Assembly (NCBI GenBank): GCA_051877895.1
Contig: JBJEJI010000070.1
Coordinates: 46,323 to 110,322, forward strand
Direction: 5' to 3'
Source of the DNA: UBA3775 sp051877895
GTDB lineage: Bacteria; Bacillota; Clostridia; Lachnospirales; Lachnospiraceae
Length of the DNA stretch: 64,000 nt
A program made the position numbers and the translations under genes. The notes beneath the pieces are model-generated. The model did not search any database, was not told where the DNA came from, and saw only the letters and a list, made by a program, of their open reading frames with translations. Positions 43,315-52,376 of this stretch are shown one piece after another (the first letter of the stretch is position 1; every line of letters begins with the position of its first letter).

Positions 43315-45111
43315 ATGGATTTAAGGCAATATCTTTCGGAGAAAAAACTGATTGCAGATGGTGCCTTTGGTACCTACTATTCTGAAAAATACAGCACCGT
43401 GGAAGCTCCGGAGCTTGCCTGCCTTTACCGGCCGGAAAGAGTTGTGGAAGTTCACAGTGAATATATTGCGGCAGGAGCCGGACTGCTGAGAACAAATACT
43501 TTTTCGGCATATGAAGATGTACTAGGCAGCAGTGTGGATGTAAAGAAGCTTAGAAAAAATGCTGTCAGTCTGGCATTTCGTGCAGCAGAAGAAGCCCGGA
43601 AAAAGGGCTGTACACGTAAAATATATGTGGCAGGGGATATAGGACCTGCTCCTTTTGATGTAAATAACAGAGATAATATTCAGACTTACAGAGAAATTGC
43701 GGGAGACCTTTGTGAGGCAGGCTGTGACCTGTTGGTTTTTGAGACCTTTCCGGACATGGAGGAAATCTACCCTGTTATAAAAGAATTAAAAACTGCCCAA
43801 CCGGAGTTGTTCATTCTTGTACAGTTTGCAGTAAACCAGTATGGCTATTCAAGCACCGGCTGTTCTGCAGGAAAATTGCTTCAGCATGCTTTTGAATGCC
43901 CTGAAATAGATGCGGTAGGCTTAAACTGCGGTATAGGACCTGCACATATGGCAACCGTTATAAAGAAAATTGAGCCGGTTAAAGGAAAATTTCTTTCAGC
44001 ATTTCCTAATGCAGGCTATCCAAAGCTGGTAAGAGACAGAATTATTTATTCGGATAATCCGGTTTATTTTGCCGAGAGAATGAAGGATGTTGCCGAATAC
44101 GGAGCAGATATTCTGGGCGGATGCTGCGGAACAGAGCCTGATAATATCAGGGAAATGGGAAAAGTAATTGACCTTGCTAATACAGAAAAAAACAGTGTAT
44201 TAATCAGTACCGGAGAATCCTGCCCAAAGGGGCGTAATGAGGCTTTTTATGCAGGAAAAGAAAGTGGTAAAAAGCTTATTGCGGTGGAACTGGTTCCGCC
44301 ACTTAATGCAGAAGATGAATCCCTTATTTCCTCGGCAGGATATTTAAAGTCTCTGGGAGTGGATGTATTGACATTTCCTGATTCACCGTCAGGAAGAACC
44401 AGAGTGGATTCCATACTTATGGCAAAAAAAGTTGCTGAAGAAACCGGAATGTGTGTAATGCCGCATATTTCCTGCAGAGATAAAAATGCAATCGCAATGC
44501 GTTCCCAGATTATGGGAGCATATATAAATGATATTTACAATCTGCTGATAGTTACGGGAGACCCGGTTCCGGCCATGGAAAGGGGTCAGATTAAAAGCGT
44601 ATTTAATTTTGATGCTGTTCGTCTTATGTCCATGGTGGATGACATGAACAGTGAATTTTTTGCAAAGGCTCCGTTTACCTATGGTGGTGCTGTAAATCAG
44701 GGCAGAAGAAATATCGAAAATGAAATTGTGAGAGTAAAGAAAAAAATGGAAAAGGGTGCAGGCTTTTTTATGAGTCAGCCTGTATTTTCGCAGAAGGATG
44801 CAGATAATTTACGCAGAATAAAAGCTGAAACCGGGGCCAGACTGCTTTGTGGAATCATGCCTCTTATCAGCAGAAAAAATGCCTTATTTATGAAAAATGA
44901 AATTTCCGGAATCGGAATTGATGATGCCATAGTGGAATTATTCCCGGAAGGTGCTACGAGACAGCAGGGCGAAGAAATCGGAGTAGCTTTGGCAAAAAAA
45001 GCAATGGAAATGTGCGAGGATTTTACAGATGGCTATTATTTTTCTTTTCCGTTTAACAGGGTATACTTATTAGAAAAGCTTGTTAATAATTCGGGAAATA
45101 AAATGGAGTAA
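43315..45111 (+). CDS. bifunctional homocysteine S-methyltransferase / 5,10-methylenetetrahydrofolate reductase
   Basis: A two-domain enzyme of about 598 residues. The N-terminal 290 residues are a homocysteine methyltransferase (IADGAFGTYY, LLRTNTFSAY, and the zinc site with ILGGCCGTEPDNI). The C-terminal 310 residues are methylene-THF reductase (VELVPPLNAEDES, MVDDMNSEFFAKAPFTYGGAVN, KGAGFFMSQPVFS, GIMPLISRKNALFMKNE). The layout equals that of Bacillus YitJ. It joins folate one-carbon units to methionine formation. ATGs at 43297, 43312 and 43315 are all in frame; GAGGAA before 43315 has the best spacing. No SAM riboswitch is seen before the gene. Confidence 0.93.
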   Translation: MDLRQYLSEKKLIADGAFGTYYSEKYSTVEAPELACLYRPERVVEVHSEYIAAGAGLLRTNTFSAYEDVLGSSVDVKKLRKNAVSLAFRAAEEARKKGCTRKIYVAGDIGPAPFDVNNRDNIQTYREIAGDLCEAGCDLLVFETFPDMEEIYPVIKELKTAQPELFILVQFAVNQYGYSSTGCSAGKLLQHAFECPEIDAVGLNCGIGPAHMATVIKKIEPVKGKFLSAFPNAGYPKLVRDRIIYSDNPVYFAERMKDVAEYGADILGGCCGTEPDNIREMGKVIDLANTEKNSVLISTGESCPKGRNEAFYAGKESGKKLIAVELVPPLNAEDESLISSAGYLKSLGVDVLTFPDSPSGRTRVDSILMAKKVAEETGMCVMPHISCRDKNAIAMRSQIMGAYINDIYNLLIVTGDPVPAMERGQIKSVFNFDAVRLMSMVDDMNSEFFAKAPFTYGGAVNQGRRNIENEIVRVKKKMEKGAGFFMSQPVFSQKDADNLRRIKAETGARLLCGIMPLISRKNALFMKNEISGIGIDDAIVELFPEGATRQQGEEIGVALAKKAMEMCEDFTDGYYFSFPFNRVYLLEKLVNNSGNKME

Positions 45112-45114
45112 CAT

Positions 45115-46011
45115 ATGAAATTTAATAAAATGAGCAGTAAGCAACAGGGGATATTATGTATTATATCTGCGGCATTTTTCTTTGCATTGATGAATCTTTT
45201 TGTCAGACTTGCGGGAGATCTGCCTTTTTATGAAAAATCCTTTTTCAGAAATCTGGTTGCTCTGTTTGTATCATTTTTTACCATTAAGCTTAGCGGAGAA
45301 GGCTTCTCCATTGGTAAAGGAAACCTGAAATATCTTTTTTGCAGGGCTATAGGCGGAACCTGCGGTATTTTCTGCAATTTCTATGCCATTGACATGCTGG
45401 ATATTTCCGATGCATCCATGCTCAATAAGCTTTCACCTTTTTTCTCAATGATATTTTCCATATGGATTCTTAAGGAAAAGGCATCGGTAAAAGAATGGCT
45501 CATGGTTCTGACTGCATTCATAGGTGCACTTTTTGTTGTTAAGCCTTCCTTTAATATTGCATGTCTTCCTGCAGTAGTCGGATTGCTCGGAGGTCTTGCC
45601 GCAGGTCTTGCTTACACTTTTGTAAGAAAACTGGGTCAAAGGGGAGAACGGGGAAGCATGATAGTATTTTTCTTTTCCTGCTTCTCAACTCTGGTAACAA
45701 TACGGATGATGTTAGTTCATTATGAGCCTATTCATTTAAAACAGTTTATAATGCTGATGCTTGCAGGGGCAGCAGCCACGGGTGGGCAGTACAGTATAAC
45801 TGCCGCCTATCAGAAAGCACCTGCAAAGGAAATCTCCGTTTTCGATTATTCGCAGGTAATTTTTGCAGCAATTCTGGGATTTTTATTTCTGGATCAGATT
45901 GCGGATTTTTACAGCTATATCGGATATGCAATTATTATTGGTGTGGCGGTTATAAGATGGTTTGTGACCAATACGACACAACCGGAAAAACTTGAAAAAG
46001 GTGGTATGTAA
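45115..46011 (+). CDS. DMT superfamily (EamA) transporter
   Basis: A 298-residue protein with about ten membrane helices in two EamA repeats. GILCIISAAFFFALMNLFVRLAGDLPFYEKSFFRNLVAL is the usual first-repeat start (split here as a family-type block), and DASMLNKLSPFFSMIFSIWILKEK and DYSQVIFAAILGFLFL are the typical helix-3/4 segments of each repeat. Family members export or import amino acids, nucleotides or other metabolites; the substrate is unknown. It starts three bases after the preceding methyltransferase gene and its stop abuts the next gene, so it is likely in the same operon. Confidence 0.83.
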   Translation: MKFNKMSSKQQGILCIISAAFFFALMNLFVRLAGDLPFYEKSFFRNLVALFVSFFTIKLSGEGFSIGKGNLKYLFCRAIGGTCGIFCNFYAIDMLDISDASMLNKLSPFFSMIFSIWILKEKASVKEWLMVLTAFIGALFVVKPSFNIACLPAVVGLLGGLAAGLAYTFVRKLGQRGERGSMIVFFFSCFSTLVTIRMMLVHYEPIHLKQFIMLMLAGAAATGGQYSITAAYQKAPAKEISVFDYSQVIFAAILGFLFLDQIADFYSYIGYAIIIGVAVIRWFVTNTTQPEKLEKGGM

Positions 46012-46965
46012 TTGGAAAATTTTATATTCAGTCTGAATTCTACCCTGCCGGTGTTCCTTATTATAGTCGCAGGCTATTTCTTCATGAAAATAAAACTTTT
46101 TAATGAAGAGTTTATTCGGGTCACTGACAAATTTGCTTTTAAGGTTACCCTGCCGGTTATGCTTTTTTTAGATGTGGCACAGACAGATATTCGTTCCATG
46201 TTTTCAGGAAAGTTTGTGGCCTTCTGCATGTTGGGAACCGCATTGATGTTTCTGGGTATATGGGGCTTGTGCCTTTTGTTCATGAAGGACAGGGATATGA
46301 TTGGTGCCTTTGCCATGTCAAGTGCAAGAGGCTCTGCAGCAGTTCTGGGAGTTGCCTTTGCCGATAACATTTTCGGAGATGCAGGTATGACGGCCATGAT
46401 GATTATGGCAAGTGTGCCTCTTTACAACATTTTCTCAGTGTTGTTTCTGACGCTTGGAGCAAAGCATAGAGATAAATCAATTTCCTTGAAACAACAGGCT
46501 GTTAACGTATTGAAGGGGATTGTTACCAATCCGCTGATTATTTCCATTTTTCTGGGGGTCGTTTTTGCAGGCTTAAAGGTTACACTGCCTGTTATACCAT
46601 ATAAGTTTTTAAACAGTCTTGGCAGTACGGCAACGCCCATGGCACTTCTTGTGGTTGGTGCATCCTTTGACTGGGAGAAAGCATGGCTTCGCATAAAGCC
46701 AACACTTTTAGCCTCTGCAATTAAGCTTATAATTCTGCCATGTATTTTTATGCCTTTAGCCATCTCCCTTGGCTTTAACGGGCCACAGCTTATTGCCATT
46801 TTAACCATGACAGGTTCACCTACAACCGTGGCCTGCTATATTATGGCAAAAAACATGGATAATGACTATGTTCTGACATCCTCAATTGTAATGGTAACGA
46901 CGTTATTTTCGTCAGTAACCCTGACAATTTGGGTATACATACTAAAAGTAATGGAATTCATTTAA
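46012..46965 (+). CDS. AEC family transporter (auxin efflux carrier-like)
   Basis: A 317-residue protein with about ten membrane helices of the AEC family. LPVFLIIVAGYFFMKIKLF and FAFKVTLPVMLFLDVAQTD form the N-terminal part, VTNPLIISIFLGVVFAGL the middle, and TATPMALLVVGASFDW and TGSPTTVACYIMAKNM the late part. Bacterial members carry dicarboxylates such as malate. The start is a TTG at 46012 directly after the EamA stop, with AAAGGTGG 7 bases before it. The substrate is not evident. Confidence 0.85.
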   Translation: MENFIFSLNSTLPVFLIIVAGYFFMKIKLFNEEFIRVTDKFAFKVTLPVMLFLDVAQTDIRSMFSGKFVAFCMLGTALMFLGIWGLCLLFMKDRDMIGAFAMSSARGSAAVLGVAFADNIFGDAGMTAMMIMASVPLYNIFSVLFLTLGAKHRDKSISLKQQAVNVLKGIVTNPLIISIFLGVVFAGLKVTLPVIPYKFLNSLGSTATPMALLVVGASFDWEKAWLRIKPTLLASAIKLIILPCIFMPLAISLGFNGPQLIAILTMTGSPTTVACYIMAKNMDNDYVLTSSIVMVTTLFSSVTLTIWVYILKVMEFI

Positions 46966-46973
46966 AATAACAC

Positions 46974-47002
46974 TTAACAGAACAGAGTTTTTTTAGTAAA
47001 AT
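46974..47002 (+). promoter_or_regulatory. candidate promoter of the ech-hyp operon
   Basis: TTAACA (46974-46979) and TAAAAT (46997-47002) are 17 bases apart, 35 bases before echA. It is the only fair promoter match before the ten-gene run. Confidence 0.6.
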
Positions 47003-47037
47003 AAATACGATTATAAAGAAGCATAGGAGAAATTAAC

Positions 47038-48951
47038 ATGACAAACATAATACCATGCCTGATATGTTTCCCCTTTTTGGCAGCAGTCATAATGTTCTGT
47101 GTCAGAAACCCAAAAATCAGGGGATTTCTTACTTATCTGTCGGTTGCAGTGATTTTTGCTCTGGTAGGAATACTGACATACCTTTTTGTTACAGGAGGTA
47201 AAACTGATTACCTGTTTTTTGAATCGGTACATATGGTTAATTTTATTATACAGGCAGTGGAAGTGTTACTTATGGTGCTTGTCATAGTGCTTTGCATTCG
47301 CTACAGGAAATACTGGATTATGCTTCTTTCCATTATCCCTACGGGAATGATATTATGGCTTGAAAACTTTGGATGGGAGATTACTAAAGCCCATCACATC
47401 CGTGTGGACAGACTTTCACTCCTTATGTGTATAATTGTAGGTATAATCGGTGGCATGATTGTAATTTATGCCGTTGGATATATGAAACGTTACCATGAAC
47501 ATCATACAGAGTTTCAGAACAGGACAAGCTGGTTTTTTGCCCTGTTGTTTGTGTTCCTGGGTGCAATGTTTGGTCTTGTTTTATCTGAAAATCTGATTTG
47601 GATTTTCTTCTTCTGGGAAATCACATCAATTTGTTCATTCCTCTTAATCGGCTATACTCGCACAGAAGAAGCAGTCAATAATTCCTTCCGCGCTTTATGG
47701 ATGAATCTTCTGGGAGGCTTTGGCTTCGCCTGTGGAATTGTATATACTGCAGCAGAATTTCAAAATCTCAGTCTTGAGGCCCTTGTCTCAAACGGAGAGG
47801 TTGCAATGATGCCAATAATGCTTATTGCTTTTGCTGCACTTACCAAGTCGGCTCAGTTTCCATTTTCAAAATGGCTACTGGGAGCGATGGTTGCGCCAAC
47901 TCCGACCTCAGCACTTCTTCACAGTGCTACCATGGTTAAGGCAGGCTGCTACACACTTTTAAGACTTGCTCCGGCTTTAAACCATACTATGGCAGGAATG
48001 TTCATTTCTATTATAGGTGGCTTTACCTTCTTCCTTGCATCCATGCTGGCAATTTCCCAGAGCGATGCAAAAAAGGTACTTGCGTATTCTACAATATCCA
48101 ACCTTGGACTCATAGTAGCCTGTGCCGGTGTAGGCAGTGTAGGAACAGTATGGGCAGGAATTTTTCTTCTGATTTTCCATGCGGTAACAAAATCCTTGTT
48201 ATTCCAGTGTGTTGGTGCTGTTGAAAATTCTTCACACAGTCGTGACATAGAAGATATGTCAGGACTCATGAAAAGACTTGGTAAGCTTTGTTTCCTTATG
48301 GTGATTGGTATTATCGGTATGTATCTGGCTCCGTTCGGTATGCTTATTTTCAAATGGGCAGCCTTAAAAGCATTTATTGATGCAGGTCTGCTGAATGTAT
48401 TCCTTGTAATCGTGCTTGCTTTCGGTAGTGCTACTACATTGTTCTATTGGACAAAGTGGCTGTGTAAGCTATTGTCCTACAATAATGAATGTAAACCTTG
48501 CGAGGATGTAACAACTCAGGGACAGTATGTATCACTTTATTTCCATGCTGCTATGGTTGTTGCTTTATGCCTTACCTTCAGTCTGATTTCAGAAAATTAT
48601 ATTTCACCTTTTGTTTCGGAAATCTATGGAGAAACTGCCGTATTTCTTTCCAAGAGTAATCTTTCCCTTATGACCATACTGGTAATCTGTATATTTATGG
48701 TTCCGCTTTTGTTTTATCTGTCGGGAAGAAAAGTTAAGCACAGACAGGTTGATGCCTATGTTTCAGGTGTAAACAGGCAGCACGGAAGTGCATTTTATAA
48801 TTCCTACGGTGATGAAAGACATCTTGAACTTTCAAACTGGTATTTGGAAGAATTTTTCGGTGAAAGAAAGCTTTTGAATTTCAGTATAGTAACAGGAACG
48901 GTAATTGTGGTTCTTGCACTGGTTCTTGTTATTGCAGGCGCATTGCTGTAA
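47038..48951 (+). CDS. echA: Ech-type hydrogenase subunit A (NuoL/MrpA-like ion-pumping subunit)
   Basis: A 637-residue antiporter-like membrane subunit with about 16 helices. The conserved proton-channel blocks are VGYMKRYHEHHTEFQNR, FFFWEITSICSFLLIGY (with the key glutamate), TKSAQFPFSKWLLGAMVAPTPTSALLHSATMVKAG and SDAKKVLAYSTISNLGL. It matches EchA and NuoL. In the complex it is thought to move protons or sodium as electrons pass from ferredoxin to hydrogen. First gene of echABCDEF-hypFCDE. AGGAGA lies eight bases before the ATG. Confidence 0.93.
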   Translation: MTNIIPCLICFPFLAAVIMFCVRNPKIRGFLTYLSVAVIFALVGILTYLFVTGGKTDYLFFESVHMVNFIIQAVEVLLMVLVIVLCIRYRKYWIMLLSIIPTGMILWLENFGWEITKAHHIRVDRLSLLMCIIVGIIGGMIVIYAVGYMKRYHEHHTEFQNRTSWFFALLFVFLGAMFGLVLSENLIWIFFFWEITSICSFLLIGYTRTEEAVNNSFRALWMNLLGGFGFACGIVYTAAEFQNLSLEALVSNGEVAMMPIMLIAFAALTKSAQFPFSKWLLGAMVAPTPTSALLHSATMVKAGCYTLLRLAPALNHTMAGMFISIIGGFTFFLASMLAISQSDAKKVLAYSTISNLGLIVACAGVGSVGTVWAGIFLLIFHAVTKSLLFQCVGAVENSSHSRDIEDMSGLMKRLGKLCFLMVIGIIGMYLAPFGMLIFKWAALKAFIDAGLLNVFLVIVLAFGSATTLFYWTKWLCKLLSYNNECKPCEDVTTQGQYVSLYFHAAMVVALCLTFSLISENYISPFVSEIYGETAVFLSKSNLSLMTILVICIFMVPLLFYLSGRKVKHRQVDAYVSGVNRQHGSAFYNSYGDERHLELSNWYLEEFFGERKLLNFSIVTGTVIVVLALVLVIAGALL

Positions 48952-48976
48952 CCATTTTGGAGGGGAGTAAAGTATC

Positions 48977-49843
48977 ATGAATGAACGAATTATTACCACC
49001 GTAGCTTACCTGTTTCTGGCTCCTTTGCTTGGAGGACTCATTTCCGGGCTGGAAAGAAAACTGTCTGCCAGAATGCAGGGAAGAAAAGGACCTTCAATTT
49101 TTCAGTCCTTTTATGATGTAAGGAAATTGTTTTCAAAGAACGCACAGACAGTAAACGGTTCTCAGTTTTTCCTTATGTGCAGTTATACATTTTTTATTGT
49201 TTTTACAGGTGCGTTATTATTTGCAGGATGGGATTTGCTGCTTGTATTCTTTACACTTACTACTGCAGCAATGTTCCTTGTTGCCACTGCAAGCTGTACC
49301 CATTCTCCGTACAGTACACTGGGTGCTAACAGGGAAATGATTCAGATGATGTCCTATGAGCCTATGGTTCTTTTAACAGCAGTAGGATTTTATCTTGCTA
49401 CGGGAAGCTTTGATGTAAAAGATATTGTAACCGCAGATACTATGGCAATTATAAAGCTTCCGGGATGTTTTATCGGTTTCCTGTTTATTTTAACCATTAA
49501 GTTGAGAAAATCCCCATTTGATATCAGTACATCACATCATGCACATCAGGAAATTGTTAAAGGACTTACAACAGAAATGTCCGGTCCATGCCTCGGTCTT
49601 ATGGAAGTATCTGAATGGTATGAAAAGGTTTTCCTGTATGCTATCATTGGAATGTTCTTTATGAATAACAATCCATTGAGCATAATTGTTGCTCTGGTGG
49701 TATGCGTCATTGTATTTTTCCTGGAGGTTTTGATTGACAATACCAGCGCAAGACTCACATGGAACAAAATGCTTTATGGAAGCTGGGGAATAACCTTCCT
49801 CTTTGGCGGAATTAATATTCTTTTACTGGAAGTGTTTCGTTAA
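48977..49843 (+). CDS. echB: Ech-type hydrogenase subunit B (NuoH-like)
   Basis: A 288-residue membrane subunit of eight or so helices, homologous to NuoH/HycD. Signs are LAPLLGGLISGLERKLSARMQGRKGPSIFQSFYDVRKLF (the start block, shortened), GANREMIQMMSYEPMVLL and SPFDISTSHHAHQEIVKGLTTE. It connects the soluble hydrogenase arm to the membrane arm. GGAGGGG lies 11 bases before the ATG. The complete order echABCDEF is the classical one. Confidence 0.93.
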   Translation: MNERIITTVAYLFLAPLLGGLISGLERKLSARMQGRKGPSIFQSFYDVRKLFSKNAQTVNGSQFFLMCSYTFFIVFTGALLFAGWDLLLVFFTLTTAAMFLVATASCTHSPYSTLGANREMIQMMSYEPMVLLTAVGFYLATGSFDVKDIVTADTMAIIKLPGCFIGFLFILTIKLRKSPFDISTSHHAHQEIVKGLTTEMSGPCLGLMEVSEWYEKVFLYAIIGMFFMNNNPLSIIVALVVCVIVFFLEVLIDNTSARLTWNKMLYGSWGITFLFGGINILLLEVFR

Positions 49844-49867
49844 ACATTTCGGAATGGAGAGGTAAAT

Positions 49868-50317
49868 ATGAAAGATATATCAAAATCACCATGGGTTATT
49901 CATTATGACGGCTCAAGCTGTAACGGCTGTGATATGGAGGTGCTTGCATCCCTTACTCCGGTTTATGATATTGAGCGTTTTGGTGTTATAAATACAGGCG
50001 ACCCTATGCAGGCGGACATCTTTCTGATTACAGGTGGAATTAATACATTAAACCAGATGGTAGTTAAACAGATTTATGACCAGATGCCTTCCCCAAAGGT
50101 GGTTGTAGCTGTTGGAACCTGTGCATGCACAGGAGGAATTTTTAAAGAGTGCTACAACATTTTAGGAGGGGCCGACACCACCATTCCGGTTGATGTATAT
50201 GTTCCGGGCTGTGCTGCAAGACCTCAGTCAATTATTGATGGTATTATTAAGGCAAAAGAATGTCTTAAAAAGAAATGTCTGGAAGAAAGAAATGCCGGAA
50301 TAAAGGGGGAAAATTAA
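49868..50317 (+). CDS. echC: Ech-type [NiFe] hydrogenase small subunit (NuoB-like)
   Basis: A 149-residue small subunit that carries one [4Fe-4S] cluster near the NiFe site. The four ligands are in SCNGCDMEV (two cysteines), VGTCACTGG and VPGCAARPQ. No twin-arginine signal is present, so the complex faces the cytoplasm, as expected for group 4 enzymes. The reading frame ends just before the echD start. GGAGAGG lies before the ATG. Confidence 0.95.
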   Translation: MKDISKSPWVIHYDGSSCNGCDMEVLASLTPVYDIERFGVINTGDPMQADIFLITGGINTLNQMVVKQIYDQMPSPKVVVAVGTCACTGGIFKECYNILGGADTTIPVDVYVPGCAARPQSIIDGIIKAKECLKKKCLEERNAGIKGEN

Positions 50318-50318
50318 C

Positions 50319-50699
50319 GTGAACAAAATTTATGATCCGGTTCAGACCTACAGAAATGTTGAGCCTGAAAACCTTCTCAGTGAAGTAACAAAGAAAAGAC
50401 AGGAGGGGAAAAGACTTCTCCAGATGTTTGCTTCTTATATAGATAAAAAATATGAACTTATTTATTCTTTTGATGAAGGTGAGTATAAAACAGAAAATCT
50501 TCATGTATCAGTAACAAGGAATGAGGTAGTACCAAGTATAGGTGAGATTTATCCTTATGCTACACCTTATGAAAATGAGGCATGCGAGCTCTTTGGTGTC
50601 AGAATCAACACAGCCAATGATGGTTTCAAACACAAGTTGTACAAGATCGCTGAAGAAACACCATATATTTCACCATATGACGACGAAGAAGAGCATTAA
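50319..50699 (+). CDS. echD: Ech-type hydrogenase subunit D (NuoC-like)
   Basis: A 126-residue subunit related to the 30-kDa NuoC family. The conserved end IYPYATPYENEACELFGVRI is visible. It helps hold the large and small subunits. The start is a GTG at 50319, one base after the echC stop, with AAAGGGGG nine bases before it. Confidence 0.88.
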   Translation: MNKIYDPVQTYRNVEPENLLSEVTKKRQEGKRLLQMFASYIDKKYELIYSFDEGEYKTENLHVSVTRNEVVPSIGEIYPYATPYENEACELFGVRINTANDGFKHKLYKIAEETPYISPYDDEEEH

Positions 50700-50743
50700 T
50701 GGTTTTACCAATATTCCGGAATCGGACTTGATGGAGGATTTTT

Positions 50744-51823
50744 ATGAGTAAAAGAAGTGTTATACCTTTTGGACCGCAGCATCCGGTATTGCCGGAACCG
50801 ATTCATCTTGACTTGGTAATCGAAGATGAAACTGTAGTGGAAGCAATTCCGTCAATCGGTTTTGTTCACAGAGGTTTGGAGTCCCTGGTAGATAAAAAGG
50901 ATTTTAATGAATTAGTTTATATTATTGAGCGTACCTGCGGTATCTGCAGTTTTATGCATGGTATGGGTTATTGCGAGGCAGTAGAAAAGGTTATGAATGT
51001 TCAGATACCTGACAGAGCAAAATACTTAAGAACCATGTGGAGCGAAATGAGTCGTGTTCATTCTCATCTGCTCTGGCTTGGACTTTTGGCCGATGCTTTT
51101 GGTTTTGAAGCTCTTTTTTACCAGTCATGGAGACTGAGAGAGCGTGTTCTTGATATGTTTGAAGAGTCTACGGGGGGAAGATGTATTTTCTCCGTTAACA
51201 AAATCGGAGGTCTTTTAAAGGATGTTCCTGAGGATATGCTTAAATCCTTCCTGATAAGATTTGACGAACTGGAAAAAGAAGTAAAGGTAATGTCAAAAAC
51301 TTTCCTTGAAGATTATACAGTAAACCAGCGTCTTAGAGGTGTGGGAATTCTCACTAAGGAGCAGGCTTTGGAAATGGGAGCTTTGGGACCTTTTGCAAGA
51401 GGCAGCGGTGTTGGTTATGACCTGCGTGAAACCGGCTATGATGCTTACAAGGATCTTGAATTTGAAATGATAGTTGAAAATGATGGTGACTGCTATGCAA
51501 GAACCAAGGTGAGAATCAACGAAATTTCACAGGCTATCGGTCTTATCAGACAGACCATTCATAAAATGCCATCCGGTCCGGTTGTAGTTCCTGTTAAAGG
51601 CAATCCAATGGGTGAATATGCCATGAGAGTTGAACAGCCCAGAGGTGAAGGTGTTTACTACATTAAAGGAAACGGAACAAAATATCTGGATCGTGTACGT
51701 CTTCGTACACCAACCTTTGCCAACATTGCTCCAATGGTACAGACCTTAAAAGGCTGCAAATTATCGGATGTTCCACTTTATATACTTTCCATTGATCCAT
51801 GTATCAGTTGTACCGAAAGATAG
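50744..51823 (+). CDS. echE: Ech-type [NiFe] hydrogenase large (catalytic) subunit
   Basis: A 359-residue subunit that holds the NiFe active site. The N-terminal ligand pair is Cys65/Cys68 in RTCGICSFMHG and the C-terminal pair is Cys353/Cys356 in DPCISCTER. The protein ends at this arginine, so there is no C-terminal peptide to be removed; Ech and CooH-type large subunits often share this, and no maturation protease gene is seen. GGAGG precedes the ATG. Relatives: NuoD and HycE C-terminal part. Confidence 0.96.
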   Translation: MSKRSVIPFGPQHPVLPEPIHLDLVIEDETVVEAIPSIGFVHRGLESLVDKKDFNELVYIIERTCGICSFMHGMGYCEAVEKVMNVQIPDRAKYLRTMWSEMSRVHSHLLWLGLLADAFGFEALFYQSWRLRERVLDMFEESTGGRCIFSVNKIGGLLKDVPEDMLKSFLIRFDELEKEVKVMSKTFLEDYTVNQRLRGVGILTKEQALEMGALGPFARGSGVGYDLRETGYDAYKDLEFEMIVENDGDCYARTKVRINEISQAIGLIRQTIHKMPSGPVVVPVKGNPMGEYAMRVEQPRGEGVYYIKGNGTKYLDRVRLRTPTFANIAPMVQTLKGCKLSDVPLYILSIDPCISCTER

Positions 51824-51835
51824 GAGGAAGTACAA

Positions 51836-52366
51836 ATGCCAAAATTAATGAGATTTGCGGGAACGGCAATTAAAAATATGTTTTCAAAGCCGGTAACAAC
51901 CTCTTATCCTGACAAACCTTATGAATATCATGAAAGAACAAGAGGACACATTGAAATTGATTTTGATAAGTGTACCCTTTGTTCACTGTGTTCAAAAGTG
52001 TGCCCTCCACGTGCCATTGAAGTGGATAAACGAAGCGGAAACTGGAGTCTCAACCGGTTTGACTGTATACAGTGCGGATACTGCGTAGAAAAATGTGTGA
52101 AGAAATGTTTGAGTATTGTTCCGGGATATACTGCTCCGGACACAGAAAAGAATGTTATGACCTACCATAAAGAGGTAGAGAAAAAATATCCGGTTATGGA
52201 TGAATCACTTTGTGTATACTGTACTCTGTGTGATAAAAAATGTCCTGTTCAGGCAATTGCCGTTGACAGAAAAGAAAAGACCTGGGTACTCAATAAGCAG
52301 AATTGTATCGGCTGCGGACTTTGTGCAAGCAACTGTCCGAAGAAGTGTATTACCATGACACAGTAA
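51836..52366 (+). CDS. echF: Ech-type hydrogenase ferredoxin-like subunit, four [4Fe-4S] motifs
   Basis: A 176-residue polyferredoxin. Four CxxCxxCxxxC motifs start at residues 46, 77, 126 and 157. The two halves (about 40-91 and 120-171) are clear duplicates of each other. The classical EchF of Methanosarcina has two such clusters, so this one is roughly doubled. It should take electrons from reduced ferredoxin and pass them to EchC. AGGAGG lies nine bases before the ATG. It lies between echE and hypF. Confidence 0.93.
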   Translation: MPKLMRFAGTAIKNMFSKPVTTSYPDKPYEYHERTRGHIEIDFDKCTLCSLCSKVCPPRAIEVDKRSGNWSLNRFDCIQCGYCVEKCVKKCLSIVPGYTAPDTEKNVMTYHKEVEKKYPVMDESLCVYCTLCDKKCPVQAIAVDRKEKTWVLNKQNCIGCGLCASNCPKKCITMTQ

Positions 52367-52376
52367 GGAAGTTAAT

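Noticed and set aside
51836..52366. Two fused ferredoxin genes from an assembly error in echF
   Set aside because: The two halves differ in many residues and the frame is continuous, so an old internal duplication is the simpler reading.
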